64,000 bases of DNA from Capilliphycus robustus (GTDB lineage: Bacteria; Cyanobacteriota; Cyanobacteriia; Cyanobacteriales; Microcoleaceae): contig NZ_JAYGHR010000075.1 of the NCBI RefSeq assembly GCF_034932365.1, positions 1-64,000 of the forward strand, written 5' to 3'. A program made the translations under genes and the position numbers. This document shows positions 33,356 to 43,158 of this stretch, piece by piece; position 1 is the first letter of the stretch, and each line of letters begins with the position of its first letter. A model generated the notes under the pieces. That model saw nothing but the letters and a program-made list of their open reading frames with translations. It did not search any database and was not told where the DNA came from.

Positions 33356-35584
33356 TTAACCGAACTTACCCGCAGTCGAGGCAATCAGGAAGGCGGCATA
33401 GGTCAGAATATAACCAACCGTGAAGTGAGCCAGACCAACCACACGAGCTTGAACGATAGACAGAGCAACGGGCTTGTCTTTCCAACGAACCAGGTTCGCC
33501 AGAGGAGTCCGTTCGTGCGCCCAGACAATCGTTTCGATCAGCTCTTGCCAATAACCCCGCCAAGAGATCAGGAACATGAAGCCTGTTGCCCAAACCAGGT
33601 GTCCGAAGAGGAACATCCAAGCCCAGACTGACAGATTATTAGTTCCATAGGGGCTGTATCCGTTAATGAGCTGGGCAGAGTTCAGCCAAAGATAATCTCT
33701 AAACCATCCCATCAGGTAGGTTGAGGATTCATTGAACTGAGCTACATTACCCTGCCAGACGCCCAGATGCTTCCAGTGCCAGTAGAAGGTTACCCAACCC
33801 AGGGTGTTCAGCATCCAGAACATCGAGAGATAGAAAGCATCCCAAGCAGAGATGTCACAAGTACCGCCACGACCGGGGCCGTCGCAGGGGAAGGCATAAC
33901 CAAAATCCTTCTTATCAGGCATCAGCTTGGAACCGCGAGCATCCAAGGCACCTTTGACAAGAATCAAGGTGGTGGTATGCAGACCCAAAGCGATCGCATG
34001 GTGAACCAGGAAGTCGCCAGGGCCAATGGTTAAGAACAGAGAGTTCTTGCCAGAGTTAATCGCGTCTAACCAACCGGGCAACCAAACATTACCGTGATTG
34101 GGCCATGCAGTGGTAGCAATGCTATCCGGGTTGGACAACAGAACATCCATCGCATAAACAGCTTTCCCGTGAGCTGCCTGAATGAACTGAGCAAAGACAG
34201 GCTCAATCAGGATTTGCTTTTCAGGAGTACCGAAGGCAACAACAACGTCGTTATGAACGTAGATTCCTAAAGTGTGGAAGCCCAGGAACAGAGACACCCA
34301 GCTCAGGTGAGAGATGATCGCCTCTTTGTGTTCGAGCATCCGAGCTAACACATTACCTTTGTTGGCTTCTGCATCATAGTCACGAACAAAGAAGATCGCG
34401 CCGTGAGCAAAAGCACCAACCATCAAGAAACCAGCAATGTATTGATGGTGTGTGTACAGTGCAGCTTGAGTGGTGTAGTCCCGCGCCATAAATGCGTAAG
34501 GCGGAATGGAGTACATATGCTGGGCAACCAAAGAAGTGATTACACCCAAAGCAGCCAACGCCAAGCCTAACTGGAAGTGCAGAGAGTTGTTGATCGTGTC
34601 ATACAACCCTTGGTGGGGCAGATTGAACTGACCTTCATTCTTGAAGCCGAACAGGGGATCTTTGGAATTGAGCATTTCTTTGATGCTATGACCAATTCCA
34701 AATTGAGTCCGGTACATATGTCCAGCGATGATGAACAGTACAGCGATCGCTAGATGGTGGTGAGCCATATCCGTCAGCCAGAGAGATTCAGTCTGAGGAT
34801 GGAATCCACCTAAGAAGGTCAGAATAGCAGTTCCTGATCCTTGAGAAGTCCCAAACACATGGCTAGCTGTATCCGGATTTTGAGCATAAACGCCCCAGTT
34901 TCCGGTGAAGAAGGGAGCCAAGCCTGCCGGGTGAGGCAGAGTGCTGAGGAAGTTATCCCAGCCAACGTGCTGTCCGCGAGACTCAGGAATGGCAACGTGT
35001 ACCAAGTGTCCTGTCCAAGCCAGAGAGCTAACTCCAAATAGACCCGCCAAGTGATGGTTCAGACGAGATTCAGCGTTTTTGAACCAGGAGAGGCTGGGAC
35101 GATATTTCGGTTGGAGGTGTAACCAGCCTGCAAACAGGAAGATTGCAGACAGCAACAACAGGAAGATGGAACCTTGATAGAGATCACCATTGGTTCGCAT
35201 TCCGATGGTGTACCACCAGTGGTAAACACCTGAGTAGGCGATGTTAACGGGGTTAGAAGCACCTGCTTGCGTGAAAGCATCTACCGCAGGCTGTCCGAAT
35301 TGAGGGTCCCAAATCGCATGAGCGATCGGACGGACATTTAAGGGATCTTTAACCCATTGTTCAAAGTTACCTTGCCAAGCGACGTGGAAAAGGTTGCCAG
35401 AAGTCCAAAGAAAGATGATGGCAATGTGGCCGAAGTGGGAAGCAAAAATCTTTTGGTAAAGATTTTCTTCCGTCATGCCATCATGACTCTCAAAATCATG
35501 GGCTGTGGCAATCCCGTACCAAATCCGCCGAGTGGTCGGATCTTGTGCCAATGCCTGGCTAAATTTGGGAAATTTAGTTGCCAT
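33356..35584 (-). CDS. psaB: Photosystem I P700 apoprotein A2
   Basis: 742 residues, the expected length. The protein has eleven membrane helices and the FX iron-sulphur ligand loop CDGPGRGGTC in its C-terminal half, which supplies two cysteines of the shared 4Fe-4S cluster. Many conserved histidines for chlorophyll binding are visible (for example HHQYIAGF, HLSWVSLF). PsaB pairs with PsaA to form the photosystem I core in thylakoid membranes and carries part of the P700 dimer. It lies 166 bp downstream of psaA on the same strand in the usual cyanobacterial operon order. The ribosome site is TAGGA-like. Confidence 0.99.
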   Translation of the reverse strand: MATKFPKFSQALAQDPTTRRIWYGIATAHDFESHDGMTEENLYQKIFASHFGHIAIIFLWTSGNLFHVAWQGNFEQWVKDPLNVRPIAHAIWDPQFGQPAVDAFTQAGASNPVNIAYSGVYHWWYTIGMRTNGDLYQGSIFLLLLSAIFLFAGWLHLQPKYRPSLSWFKNAESRLNHHLAGLFGVSSLAWTGHLVHVAIPESRGQHVGWDNFLSTLPHPAGLAPFFTGNWGVYAQNPDTASHVFGTSQGSGTAILTFLGGFHPQTESLWLTDMAHHHLAIAVLFIIAGHMYRTQFGIGHSIKEMLNSKDPLFGFKNEGQFNLPHQGLYDTINNSLHFQLGLALAALGVITSLVAQHMYSIPPYAFMARDYTTQAALYTHHQYIAGFLMVGAFAHGAIFFVRDYDAEANKGNVLARMLEHKEAIISHLSWVSLFLGFHTLGIYVHNDVVVAFGTPEKQILIEPVFAQFIQAAHGKAVYAMDVLLSNPDSIATTAWPNHGNVWLPGWLDAINSGKNSLFLTIGPGDFLVHHAIALGLHTTTLILVKGALDARGSKLMPDKKDFGYAFPCDGPGRGGTCDISAWDAFYLSMFWMLNTLGWVTFYWHWKHLGVWQGNVAQFNESSTYLMGWFRDYLWLNSAQLINGYSPYGTNNLSVWAWMFLFGHLVWATGFMFLISWRGYWQELIETIVWAHERTPLANLVRWKDKPVALSIVQARVVGLAHFTVGYILTYAAFLIASTAGKFG

Positions 35585-35750
35585 AAGTCCTAACTAAATC
35601 GTCTTCTCTTGCGAAGTTGCTCCATCTCCTTCGGAGACGCTGGGCGAACGACGGAAACCGCCAATACCGCACTGAGCGATCTCTTGGGATGGTCCACTCA
35701 AGGAGTCAGAGTCAGTTTGAGGATGACCCCAACCCTTGAGCGGGAGACTC

Positions 35751-38012
35751 TCATCCAACTGAAATGATTCGAGCCAGGAAGAACGCCCAAGTGGTGACGA
35801 TTCCTCCAAGTAGGTAGTGAGCAACTCCCACTGCACGACCCTGAGTAATGCTCAGAGCGCGAGGCTGGATTGCTGGAGCTACCTTGAGCTTATTATGCGC
35901 CCAAACGATCGATTCGATCAGTTCTTGCCAGTAGCCACGACCACTAAACAGGAACATTAAGCTGAATGCCCAAACAAAGTGTGCTGCGAGGAACATCAAA
36001 CCATAGGCAGACAGGGCAGACCCATAGGAGGTGATGACCTGAGAGGCTTGCGCCCAGAGGAAATCACGCAACCATCCATTAATGGTAATGGCACTCTGGG
36101 CAAAGTTACCATTGGTTATGTGAGAAATTGTACCGTCTGATCCTACAGTTCCCCAGACGTCAGATTGCATCTTCCAACTGAAGTGGAAAATCACAATCGA
36201 GAGGGAATTGTACATCCAGAACAGACCTAAGAACACGTGATCCCAACCGGAAACTTGGCAAGTACCACCCCGACCCGGACCGTCGCAGGGGAAGCGGAAG
36301 CCTAATTCAGCCTTATCAGGAATCAGGCGAGAACTGCGGGCGTACAGAACACCCTTCAGCAGAATCAGAACGGTAACGTGAATGGTAAAGGCATGGATAT
36401 GGTGAATCATAAAGTCCGCCGTACCCAATGTAATCGGCATCATTGCCACCTTACCAGCCACTGCAACGACATCTCCACCAAAGGCTGGGCTGACGCTAGC
36501 CAAGGCGTTCGGAGCCGTATTACCGGGCGCCAAGGTATGTAGGTGTTGAACCCACTGAGCAAAGATCGGCTGGAGCTGAATCCCGGTATCTGAGAACATA
36601 TCTTGAGGACGACCAAAGGCCCGCATTGTATCGTTGTGAACGTACAAGCCAAAGCTATGGAAGCCCAGGAAAATACAAACCCAGTTCAAGTGAGAGATAA
36701 TCGCGTCACGGTGACGAATTACCCGATCCAAAACGTTATTAACGTTCTTTGCCGGATCATAATCGCGCACCATGAAGATTGCACCATGAGCGCCTGCACC
36801 CACTATCAAGAATCCGCCAATCCACATATGGTGGGTGAATAGGGAAAGTTGAGTGGGATAATCCGTAGCAATGTAGGGGTAGGGCGGCATGGCATACATA
36901 TGGTGAGCCACGATGATGCTCAAAGAACCCATCATTGCCAGGTTAATCGCTAGCTGTGCGTGCCAAGAAGTTGTTAGGGTTTCGTAGAGACCTTTGTGAC
37001 CTGTACCCCCAATGAGTAAGGGGTCTCTGTGAGCCTCTAGAATTTCCTTCATGCTGTGACCAATACCCCAGTTGGTGCGGTACATATGGCCAGCAATGAT
37101 GAACAGTACAGCTAAGGCTAGGTGATGGTGTGCTGTATCTGACAACCACAAGCCACCTGTTACAGGATTAAGACCTCCTTTGAAGGTTAAGAAGTCTGAG
37201 TATACTCCCCAGTTTAAGGTGAAGAAGGGTTTTAAACCTTCTGCAAAGCTGGGATACAACTCGGTCATTAAATCCCGGTTCAGGATGAACTCATGGGGCA
37301 GGGGGATATCTGCGGGGGCTACCCCAGAATCCAGCAGCTTGTTAATGGGTAAGGACACGTGAATTTGGTGTCCAGCCCAACCTAAGCATCCCAAGCCTAG
37401 CAATCCGGCTAAGTGGTGGTTCATCATCGACTCCACATTCTGGAACCATTCCAGTTTCGGAGCCCGTTTGTGATAGTGGAACCAACCTGCAAACAGCATC
37501 AAACCTGCCATAACCAGCCCACCAATAGCGGTGCAGTAAAGCTGGTATTCGTTTGTAATGCCGGATGCACGCCAGAGTTGGAACAATCCAGAGGTGATCT
37601 GAATTCCGTGGAAGCCTCCTCCCACATCTGCATTTAAAATTTCTTGACCGAAGATTGGCCAAACCACCTGGGCACTCGGTTTAATGCCTGTGGGGTTTGT
37701 TAGCCAAGCTTCATAATTTGAAAACTTCGCGCCGTGGAAGTAAGCGCCACTCAGCCAGATAAAAATAACCGCTAAATGACCGAAGTGGGCGCTAAAGATT
37801 TTGCGCGAAATATCTTCTAAATCACTGGTATGACTATCGAAGTCGTGAGCGTCGGCGTGCAGGTTCCAAATCCAGGTGGTGGTATTTGGACCTTTGGCTA
37901 GATCACGTCGGAAGTGACCGGGTTTTGCCCATTTTTCAAACGAAGTAGGAACTGGATCGTTATCGACCGTTATCCTTACCTTCGCCTCCGGCTCTGGAGG
38001 ACTGATGGTCAT
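35751..38012 (-). CDS. psaA: Photosystem I P700 apoprotein A1
   Basis: 753 residues, typical length. It starts with ATG at 38012 after a GGAGAG ribosome site. It has the hydrophobic eleven-helix layout, the FX loop CDGPGRGGTCQVSGWD and the conserved WAHNKLKVAPAIQPRALSIT C-terminal region. PsaA and PsaB bind P700, A0, A1 and the FX cluster and carry out light-driven electron transfer from plastocyanin or cytochrome c6 to ferredoxin. The gene opens the psaA-psaB operon. Expression in cyanobacteria is strongly light-regulated, and the 634-base upstream region fits a long regulated leader. Confidence 0.99.
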   Translation of the reverse strand: MTISPPEPEAKVRITVDNDPVPTSFEKWAKPGHFRRDLAKGPNTTTWIWNLHADAHDFDSHTSDLEDISRKIFSAHFGHLAVIFIWLSGAYFHGAKFSNYEAWLTNPTGIKPSAQVVWPIFGQEILNADVGGGFHGIQITSGLFQLWRASGITNEYQLYCTAIGGLVMAGLMLFAGWFHYHKRAPKLEWFQNVESMMNHHLAGLLGLGCLGWAGHQIHVSLPINKLLDSGVAPADIPLPHEFILNRDLMTELYPSFAEGLKPFFTLNWGVYSDFLTFKGGLNPVTGGLWLSDTAHHHLALAVLFIIAGHMYRTNWGIGHSMKEILEAHRDPLLIGGTGHKGLYETLTTSWHAQLAINLAMMGSLSIIVAHHMYAMPPYPYIATDYPTQLSLFTHHMWIGGFLIVGAGAHGAIFMVRDYDPAKNVNNVLDRVIRHRDAIISHLNWVCIFLGFHSFGLYVHNDTMRAFGRPQDMFSDTGIQLQPIFAQWVQHLHTLAPGNTAPNALASVSPAFGGDVVAVAGKVAMMPITLGTADFMIHHIHAFTIHVTVLILLKGVLYARSSRLIPDKAELGFRFPCDGPGRGGTCQVSGWDHVFLGLFWMYNSLSIVIFHFSWKMQSDVWGTVGSDGTISHITNGNFAQSAITINGWLRDFLWAQASQVITSYGSALSAYGLMFLAAHFVWAFSLMFLFSGRGYWQELIESIVWAHNKLKVAPAIQPRALSITQGRAVGVAHYLLGGIVTTWAFFLARIISVG

Positions 38013-38244
38013 TGAGACTCTCCTCTCTCTATGACAAAAACTCTACGTGTTGTGAATTATGAAACAAGTCATTAAACTTTTTCAAAATCCTTCGCAAAAG
38101 TTAATGTATTACTAACAATTGCTAGGAAGCAACACAACTCCCTATTACTTTACTACAAGAGTGGAAAATTTTATTTTCACACTCAACCCCTCTTTACAGC
38201 TTTGGAAATTTCCCTGGGCCGTTTCAAGGGGCTGTTGTATCTAA

Positions 38245-38275
38245 ATGATATATCATCTTTCCCTGTCAGGGGGAA
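38245..38275. promoter_or_regulatory. Palindrome and hairpin in the psaA upstream region
   Basis: In the gene-free stretch 38013-38646, ATGATATATCAT at 38245-38256 is a perfect 12-base palindrome. It is followed directly by TTTCCC/GGGGGAAA (38258-38275), which can form a hairpin. They lie about 235-260 bases before the psaA ATG, where a promoter or leader of this operon would sit. I looked for a paired HLR1-type (TTACA) RpaB site and did not find a convincing one. Only a regulatory location is claimed. Confidence 0.35.
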
Positions 38276-38646
38276 ATGGCTTGTTAACAATAATTAAAAG
38301 CAGCTATAAGCCTTGTTGTATATGGGTTGTAGTTGATTTTAAGTCGCAAAAGCCACCAAAAATCATTGATAAATGTTACAAAACTTAAACTAGATGAATG
38401 TAAGTTCTTAAACTTAAAAGATCTTGACACCGTGAAATTAGCGATCACTGTTTAGCAACCCGAGGATCGCCCCAGATCTCTTAGGGTTGCGTGAGTGTGT
38501 GCTGTGAGACGGGGTTCTCTATATCTTCTCAACTGGCCAGCCTGATTGTTAACGAGAACCAAGTAATAATCGCGCTCAAATCTCAATGTTAAGGGAATGG
38601 TACGCAATCATCATCTAGCCAAAGCGATCGATGTTTGCGACCTGCA

Positions 38647-39396
38647 TCAAGTCAAGGGAAGTGTTTCAGGAGGATGCTGAAAATCTTCTCCAACGATAAA
38701 TCTTGTTCTATCAACAGGATAGGTTTTGACATAAATAAGGCATCCAGTCTCAGACCTTGGGCTATAGGCACAATGGGGTGGATACCGCAGCCAACTGCCA
38801 GTTGGATAACTCCCCAACTCATCCTGCCAAATCCCTTCAATCACAAAGATTTCTTTGATTTCCGTCTCCACTACATTCGATAGTGTAGTGTGGGGCTGCC
38901 AGCGCTCGACCCAGACTTTTTCTGGATATCCAGTTTGTTGATAAAGGAGCTGCAATTCGATCTGGGGGATAATACCTGATTGCCAGGAGGACTTGTAGAT
39001 ATTTGTTTTAATCTGTTGGCGACTTTTTCCACCGTGTTGTCGCAATTTAACAAAGGTCAAACATCCCCGCTCGCTGTAGGGGCGATGGATAAACCCTTCA
39101 GGATTCAGCATATAAGTTCCTGGTGGATGTACCCCGGTTTCGTCTGCAAAATCGCCCTGAAGGACCAAAATTTCTTCTCCTCCAGGATGGCCATGTAACG
39201 AAAAAAATCCACCTGGATCAAATTTAGTCAGCATAGTGACTGGATGCTCTTGAACCTGATGATCAGATTCAAAACAACCAAACCAGATTCCAGTAAAGAT
39301 TGTCTGATACCAGACGAGCGATGTCGGCAGGACAGCAACACGGGTAAATAAGTTTTCGTTAACTTGTTTAGGTTGCCATTGAAGCTGAGAACCCAC
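38647..39396 (-). CDS. Double-cupin protein (ChrR-like cupin fold)
   Basis: 249 residues with two cupin-like halves. The first (about 50-125) has the metal-binding pattern H-G-H-P-G-G-E-E followed by PPGTYMLNPEGFIHRPYSERGC. The second (about 160-235) repeats the arrangement with EIFVIEGIWQDELGSYPTGSWLRYPPH. The pattern matches the cupin of ChrR, the zinc anti-sigma factor that senses singlet oxygen, but the ChrR N-terminal zinc-binding anti-sigma domain is absent. It is therefore more likely a stand-alone cupin, perhaps a metal-dependent enzyme or sensor. It is co-directional with and upstream of psaA but separated by 634 bases, so not obviously an operon member. Confidence 0.8.
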   Translation of the reverse strand: MGSQLQWQPKQVNENLFTRVAVLPTSLVWYQTIFTGIWFGCFESDHQVQEHPVTMLTKFDPGGFFSLHGHPGGEEILVLQGDFADETGVHPPGTYMLNPEGFIHRPYSERGCLTFVKLRQHGGKSRQQIKTNIYKSSWQSGIIPQIELQLLYQQTGYPEKVWVERWQPHTTLSNVVETEIKEIFVIEGIWQDELGSYPTGSWLRYPPHCAYSPRSETGCLIYVKTYPVDRTRFIVGEDFQHPPETLPLT

Positions 39397-39641
39397 TAGA
39401 ATTACACCTCAAATTTTTTGAACTTTTCAGACACTAGCCTACAACAAAGACTTTACTATTACCACAGAAAAGTCTTAGGTTAGTTTAATCAACTCAAAAC
39501 CTATGAATCATACATCTTGCTAAAAAGGAATCTTGCTGTAGCGATTCAAGGGGGTAGTTCACTCAATGATCCTTTTGGGCTATAGTTCCATAGTGGAAGC
39601 CTTCCATACAAAATTGGATTTGGGAGTTTCAGGAGAACTCA

Positions 39642-41648
39642 ATGTTGAACAGGAAATGCGGTCGGACAACCCTAAGAAAATGGCTAATATCAGCCCTAGC
39701 CGTCATCTTAGTTTTCAATCTTCTCGGATGTGAGCAACCCGAATTACCCGAAGCGAGTCTACCCATTATCTCAGTCTCTCAACCGACAACAGAGATGGCT
39801 GAAGTCTCGCCTCCGAAAGCAATTCAAATGCTCCATCCCCCCCTTGATGTCCATCAACCTCAAGTCACCATCCTCAGTCCTCAACCTGATGAACTTCTCC
39901 AAGACAACACCATCAATGTCCAACTTCAAGTCCAGGACTTACCCATTTTTCGAGATGAAACATTAGGTTTAGGGCCACATCTACAAGCCATTCTCGACAA
40001 TCAACCCCTAGAAGATATCTACACCCTCGACCAACCCCTTATTTTATCGGATCTCGAAGCCGGAACCCATACCCTGCGAATATTTGCGGCTTACCCTTGG
40101 GGAGAAAGCTTCAAAAACGAAGGTGCCTACGCTCAAACCACCTTTCATATCTTTACCAAAACTCCTGAAAACAACCCTAACCCTCAACTTCCCCTCTTAA
40201 CCTATAACCAACCGAGAGGAACCTACGGCGCCGAACCCGTTTTGTTAGACTTTTACCTCGCCAATGCTCCCCTACATCTAGTCGCTCAAGAAAATCCAGA
40301 AGATGAAATAGTTGATTGGCGAATTCGCGTCACCGTCAACAGTCAAAGTTTTATCATCGATCAATGGCAACCTATATATATAAAAGGTATAAAACCGGGA
40401 AAAAACTGGGTACAACTCGAATACCTCGATGAACTCGGAGAACCCCTGACCAACGTCTACAACAACACTGCTCGCGTCTTTACTTACGACCCCAACAGTC
40501 AGGATACCCTCTCAAAACTGGTACGCGGTGAACTGACTATCGCCCAAGCCCGCCCCATTGTTGATCGAGGCTATGAGGGTAAAATCATCACTCCAGAACC
40601 CCAAATTACTCCAACTCTCGAAGAAATTCCTGAAATCTTAGAACCCGTTGAAACCCCAGAAGAAGTTGAAATCGTTCCTTCCACAGAAGAAACCCCTGAA
40701 ACTCTAGAACCCGTTGGAACCCCAGAAGAAATTGAAATCGTTCCTTCGACAGAAGAAATCCCTGAAACTCTAGAACCCGTTGAAACCCCAGAAGAACTTG
40801 AAACCCCTGAAACATTAGAACCCGTTGAACCCCTAACCCTCGAAGAAAAAACTGATGACATTGAAACGATTCCAGAAATAGACATTCCTCTAACCCTGAA
40901 CGAAACATCTGAAACCCCAGTTGAGGAAGTTTTACCCTCTGAAGAACTCGAACAACTTCTCTCAAGCGAAACCAAACCCGAAACCGAACCAACCCCCCAA
41001 ACCAATGGATGGTTTGATCGCATAAAAGGTCAAATTCAGCAACTGCCTGTATTCGACAGAGGTAATTCTCAAACCAGTCCATCAATACCTGCGTCACAAA
41101 CCGCAGAACCCAGCGAAACTGATAATCTATTCCAACGAATTTTTAGCCGTTTTCAGCAAAACCCCTCTGAACCCGAACCTTCTCAGACCTTACCTGAAAT
41201 TGTCGAGGAAGTTCCAATGGCTGAACCAAGTCAACCCGTATTAGAATCGGAAAAATCTCTAGAACTCCTTCCCGATGAATTTCAACCCACCCCAGAACAG
41301 ATCAACATAGACACATCGGTTGTTGAACCCGAAGTTGAAACCTCAGCAGACATTTTGGATGAAACTTCCACTGAAGAACCACAAACCCCGTTAGAAGAAC
41401 CCATTATCATTCAACCGGAACCGGAACCGGAACCCCTTCCTGAAATCGTGGATGAGACTTCTATTCTAGACCTAGAAACCCAGTTAGAAGAACCTGTAGA
41501 AGTTGAACCCGAACCTGAAATGATGGATGAAACTCCCATTGAAGACCTAGAAACCCAGTTAGAAGAACCTATGGAAGTTGAACCCGAACCCGAAATGATG
41601 GATGAAACTTCTATTGAAGACCTAGAAACCGACCGAGAAAACTCCTAG
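39642..41648 (+). CDS. Lipoprotein with acidic Pro/Glu-rich repeat tail
   Basis: 668 residues. The N-terminal hydrophobic segment ends in LLGC, a lipobox giving a lipidated cysteine near residue 29. Residues ~60-300 form a strand-rich extracytoplasmic region with conserved LGPHLQAILDNQPLE and NWVQLEYLDELGEPL stretches. From about 320 onward the sequence is a low-complexity acidic tail built from repeats such as PETLEPV, PEEIEIVPSTEE and MMDETxIEDLETQ. The tail looks intrinsically disordered and may have arisen by repeat expansion. An AGGAG ribosome site precedes the ATG. It should be anchored to a membrane by lipid; function unknown. Confidence 0.75.
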   Translation: MLNRKCGRTTLRKWLISALAVILVFNLLGCEQPELPEASLPIISVSQPTTEMAEVSPPKAIQMLHPPLDVHQPQVTILSPQPDELLQDNTINVQLQVQDLPIFRDETLGLGPHLQAILDNQPLEDIYTLDQPLILSDLEAGTHTLRIFAAYPWGESFKNEGAYAQTTFHIFTKTPENNPNPQLPLLTYNQPRGTYGAEPVLLDFYLANAPLHLVAQENPEDEIVDWRIRVTVNSQSFIIDQWQPIYIKGIKPGKNWVQLEYLDELGEPLTNVYNNTARVFTYDPNSQDTLSKLVRGELTIAQARPIVDRGYEGKIITPEPQITPTLEEIPEILEPVETPEEVEIVPSTEETPETLEPVGTPEEIEIVPSTEEIPETLEPVETPEELETPETLEPVEPLTLEEKTDDIETIPEIDIPLTLNETSETPVEEVLPSEELEQLLSSETKPETEPTPQTNGWFDRIKGQIQQLPVFDRGNSQTSPSIPASQTAEPSETDNLFQRIFSRFQQNPSEPEPSQTLPEIVEEVPMAEPSQPVLESEKSLELLPDEFQPTPEQINIDTSVVEPEVETSADILDETSTEEPQTPLEEPIIIQPEPEPEPLPEIVDETSILDLETQLEEPVEVEPEPEMMDETPIEDLETQLEEPMEVEPEPEMMDETSIEDLETDRENS

Positions 41649-41700
41649 CCTGTCCCCACAAACTTATTAATCTTAGGCTAACCTAGAAAAGCGTGGCATC

Positions 41701-41822
41701 AACTACCACGGCTTAAAGAAGTCGGGGATTAGTAACGCTTCTTCGCCCTATATTTAATAGACAAAGTGAAGATGAACTACACCCGGCTTATACAAGTCGT
41801 GGTTTCTGACGCTTCTTTGCCC
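41701..41822. repeat. Duplicated 3'-end module of the tnpB element (candidate right end / reRNA region)
   Basis: Two related ~48-base copies, 41701-41749 and 41775-41822, share AACTAC, GGCTT, AAGTCG, GG and a final ACGCTTCTT-x-GCCC in the same order. Each can fold through a CGGCTT / AAGTCG stem. They lie within about 170 bases downstream of the tnpB stop on the minus strand, where IS200/IS605 elements keep their right-end palindrome and the guide RNA (reRNA) is made. Two tandem copies suggest a duplicated or nested end. The exact element boundary cannot be set by eye. Confidence 0.6.
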
Positions 41823-41870
41823 ACATTTGCTTCATGTTTCCGCAATCAGTAGGGATGTGCGACTCTGCGT

Positions 41871-43034
41871 CTAAAGAGGCTCGTTCCAAACCCGCAAGCC
41901 CCAACTCAAACAAACCTGGGCAGCATTGATGTCTCGATCTTCGGTGTGACCGCAATGGGAGCAAATATGAACCCTGTCATTCAAGGTCTTGGGTGTTAAT
42001 TCCCAACAGTTATTACAGCGCTGCGTCGGCTTTAATTGTTGGGTTGGGGCTTCTAAAAATATCCCACCCGCTTCGACAACTTTGTACTTGATTGACTCTC
42101 GAAGCATTCCTATAGCAACGTCTAACAAATTTCGGTTTAATCCGGTTTTTTGACGTTTCCGTTTGCTCCCTTTTTTCGCCTTGCGAGTCATGCCCTTGAT
42201 ATTTAGCTTTTCAGTAACGACCAAGCTATTACCGCTAACAATTTGTGCCGCTACTTTGTGCGTCCAGTCTTGCCGTTGATTGGCAACTTTTCGTTTAACT
42301 TTGCTGATTCGAGCCTGACATTTTTTCCAGCGTCGAGAGGCTTTAAGCCTGCGTTTTTCCGGTTTGCGTTTGCGCCTCAACCCTTTAGAAAGTTGAGTGA
42401 TTTTCCCAGTAGCTCGTTTGAGGAATTTGGGAGACTCAATCAATTCACTATCGCTGGTAGCAACGGCAACTTTAGATCCAAAGTCTAAACCGATAGCTCC
42501 TTTTCCTGTCGATCTTTTTGGACAACACTCAACCGTAATTGACGCATACCATTTTCCGTTACGCCAAAAAATAGTGCAGGTTTTAGGAATTCCCCAGGTT
42601 CTCGCCTTCCCTCTCATTTGAACGGTGATGTTTAAATCTCTTAGATTCAAATAACCGTTTACCCCGTTGTTGGTGGTAACTCTCCAGCTTTGTTTGTTGG
42701 GGTAGTCCCACCCGGAATAATGGCGAGAGGATTTGAATTTGGGGTATTTTCCTAATCCTTTGAAGAAACGTTTAAACGCAAAATCAACTCGCTTTAAAGT
42801 CGCTTGTAAGGTTTGAGAACCCAATTTTTTGTACTCAGTCCAAACTTTTTTAAACTCGGGTAGCGAGTTTTGCTGCTCGAAATAATCAACCGAGTGGTTG
42901 AACCGTTGGTATTGCGTTTTTCTGTTAGTAACCGCAGCATTATACAGACAACAGTGCATTCGTCGCGCCCAGTGTAATTGAGTTTCTTGACGACGGTTTG
43001 GGTAAAGCCTGTATGTGATTCTGCGTGTTACCAT
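41871..43034 (-). CDS. tnpB: TnpB, IS200/IS605-family RNA-guided nuclease
   Basis: 387 residues from the ATG at 43034; a GTG at 43049 is the alternative. The RuvC-like catalytic residues are all present: Asp184 in IGLDFGS, Glu275 in VVTEKLNIKGM and Asp368 in EDRDINAA. The zinc ribbon has CNNC (340, 343) and CSHC (358, 361). The N-terminus (RRITYRLYPNRRQE) and basic middle region are typical. TnpB cuts DNA guided by an RNA transcribed from the element's right end and helps the element persist. No tnpA transposase is next to it, so it is an orfB-only element that needs TnpA in trans. A TATAAT box sits just upstream of the ATG, suggesting a leaderless or short-leader transcript. Confidence 0.93.
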   Translation of the reverse strand: MVTRRITYRLYPNRRQETQLHWARRMHCCLYNAAVTNRKTQYQRFNHSVDYFEQQNSLPEFKKVWTEYKKLGSQTLQATLKRVDFAFKRFFKGLGKYPKFKSSRHYSGWDYPNKQSWRVTTNNGVNGYLNLRDLNITVQMRGKARTWGIPKTCTIFWRNGKWYASITVECCPKRSTGKGAIGLDFGSKVAVATSDSELIESPKFLKRATGKITQLSKGLRRKRKPEKRRLKASRRWKKCQARISKVKRKVANQRQDWTHKVAAQIVSGNSLVVTEKLNIKGMTRKAKKGSKRKRQKTGLNRNLLDVAIGMLRESIKYKVVEAGGIFLEAPTQQLKPTQRCNNCWELTPKTLNDRVHICSHCGHTEDRDINAAQVCLSWGLRVWNEPL

Positions 43035-43087
43035 GTCGGTATTATACACTTGAACAACAAAGGTCGTGATTGTTCACGGAGGCTACG

Positions 43088-43130
43088 GCGTTATCCCGCC
43101 CTACCGTATAGACGACGGGGATAATCGCGC
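43088..43130. repeat. Left-end-type hairpin of the tnpB element
   Basis: GCGTTATCCCG at 43088-43098 can pair with the CGGGGATAATCGC region at 43115-43127, followed by a T-rich stretch. It lies about 55-95 bases upstream of the tnpB ATG, where the left end of an IS200/IS605-type element would be, and it precedes the pentapeptide gene at 43159. It may alternatively act as a plus-strand terminator. Confidence 0.55.
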
Positions 43131-43158
43131 TTTAGTTTTTTGATGGAGTTAATCTTCG

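Noticed and set aside
38013..38646. HLR1 (RpaB) site for psaA
   Set aside because: Only isolated TTACA-like words were found, not the required properly spaced pair.
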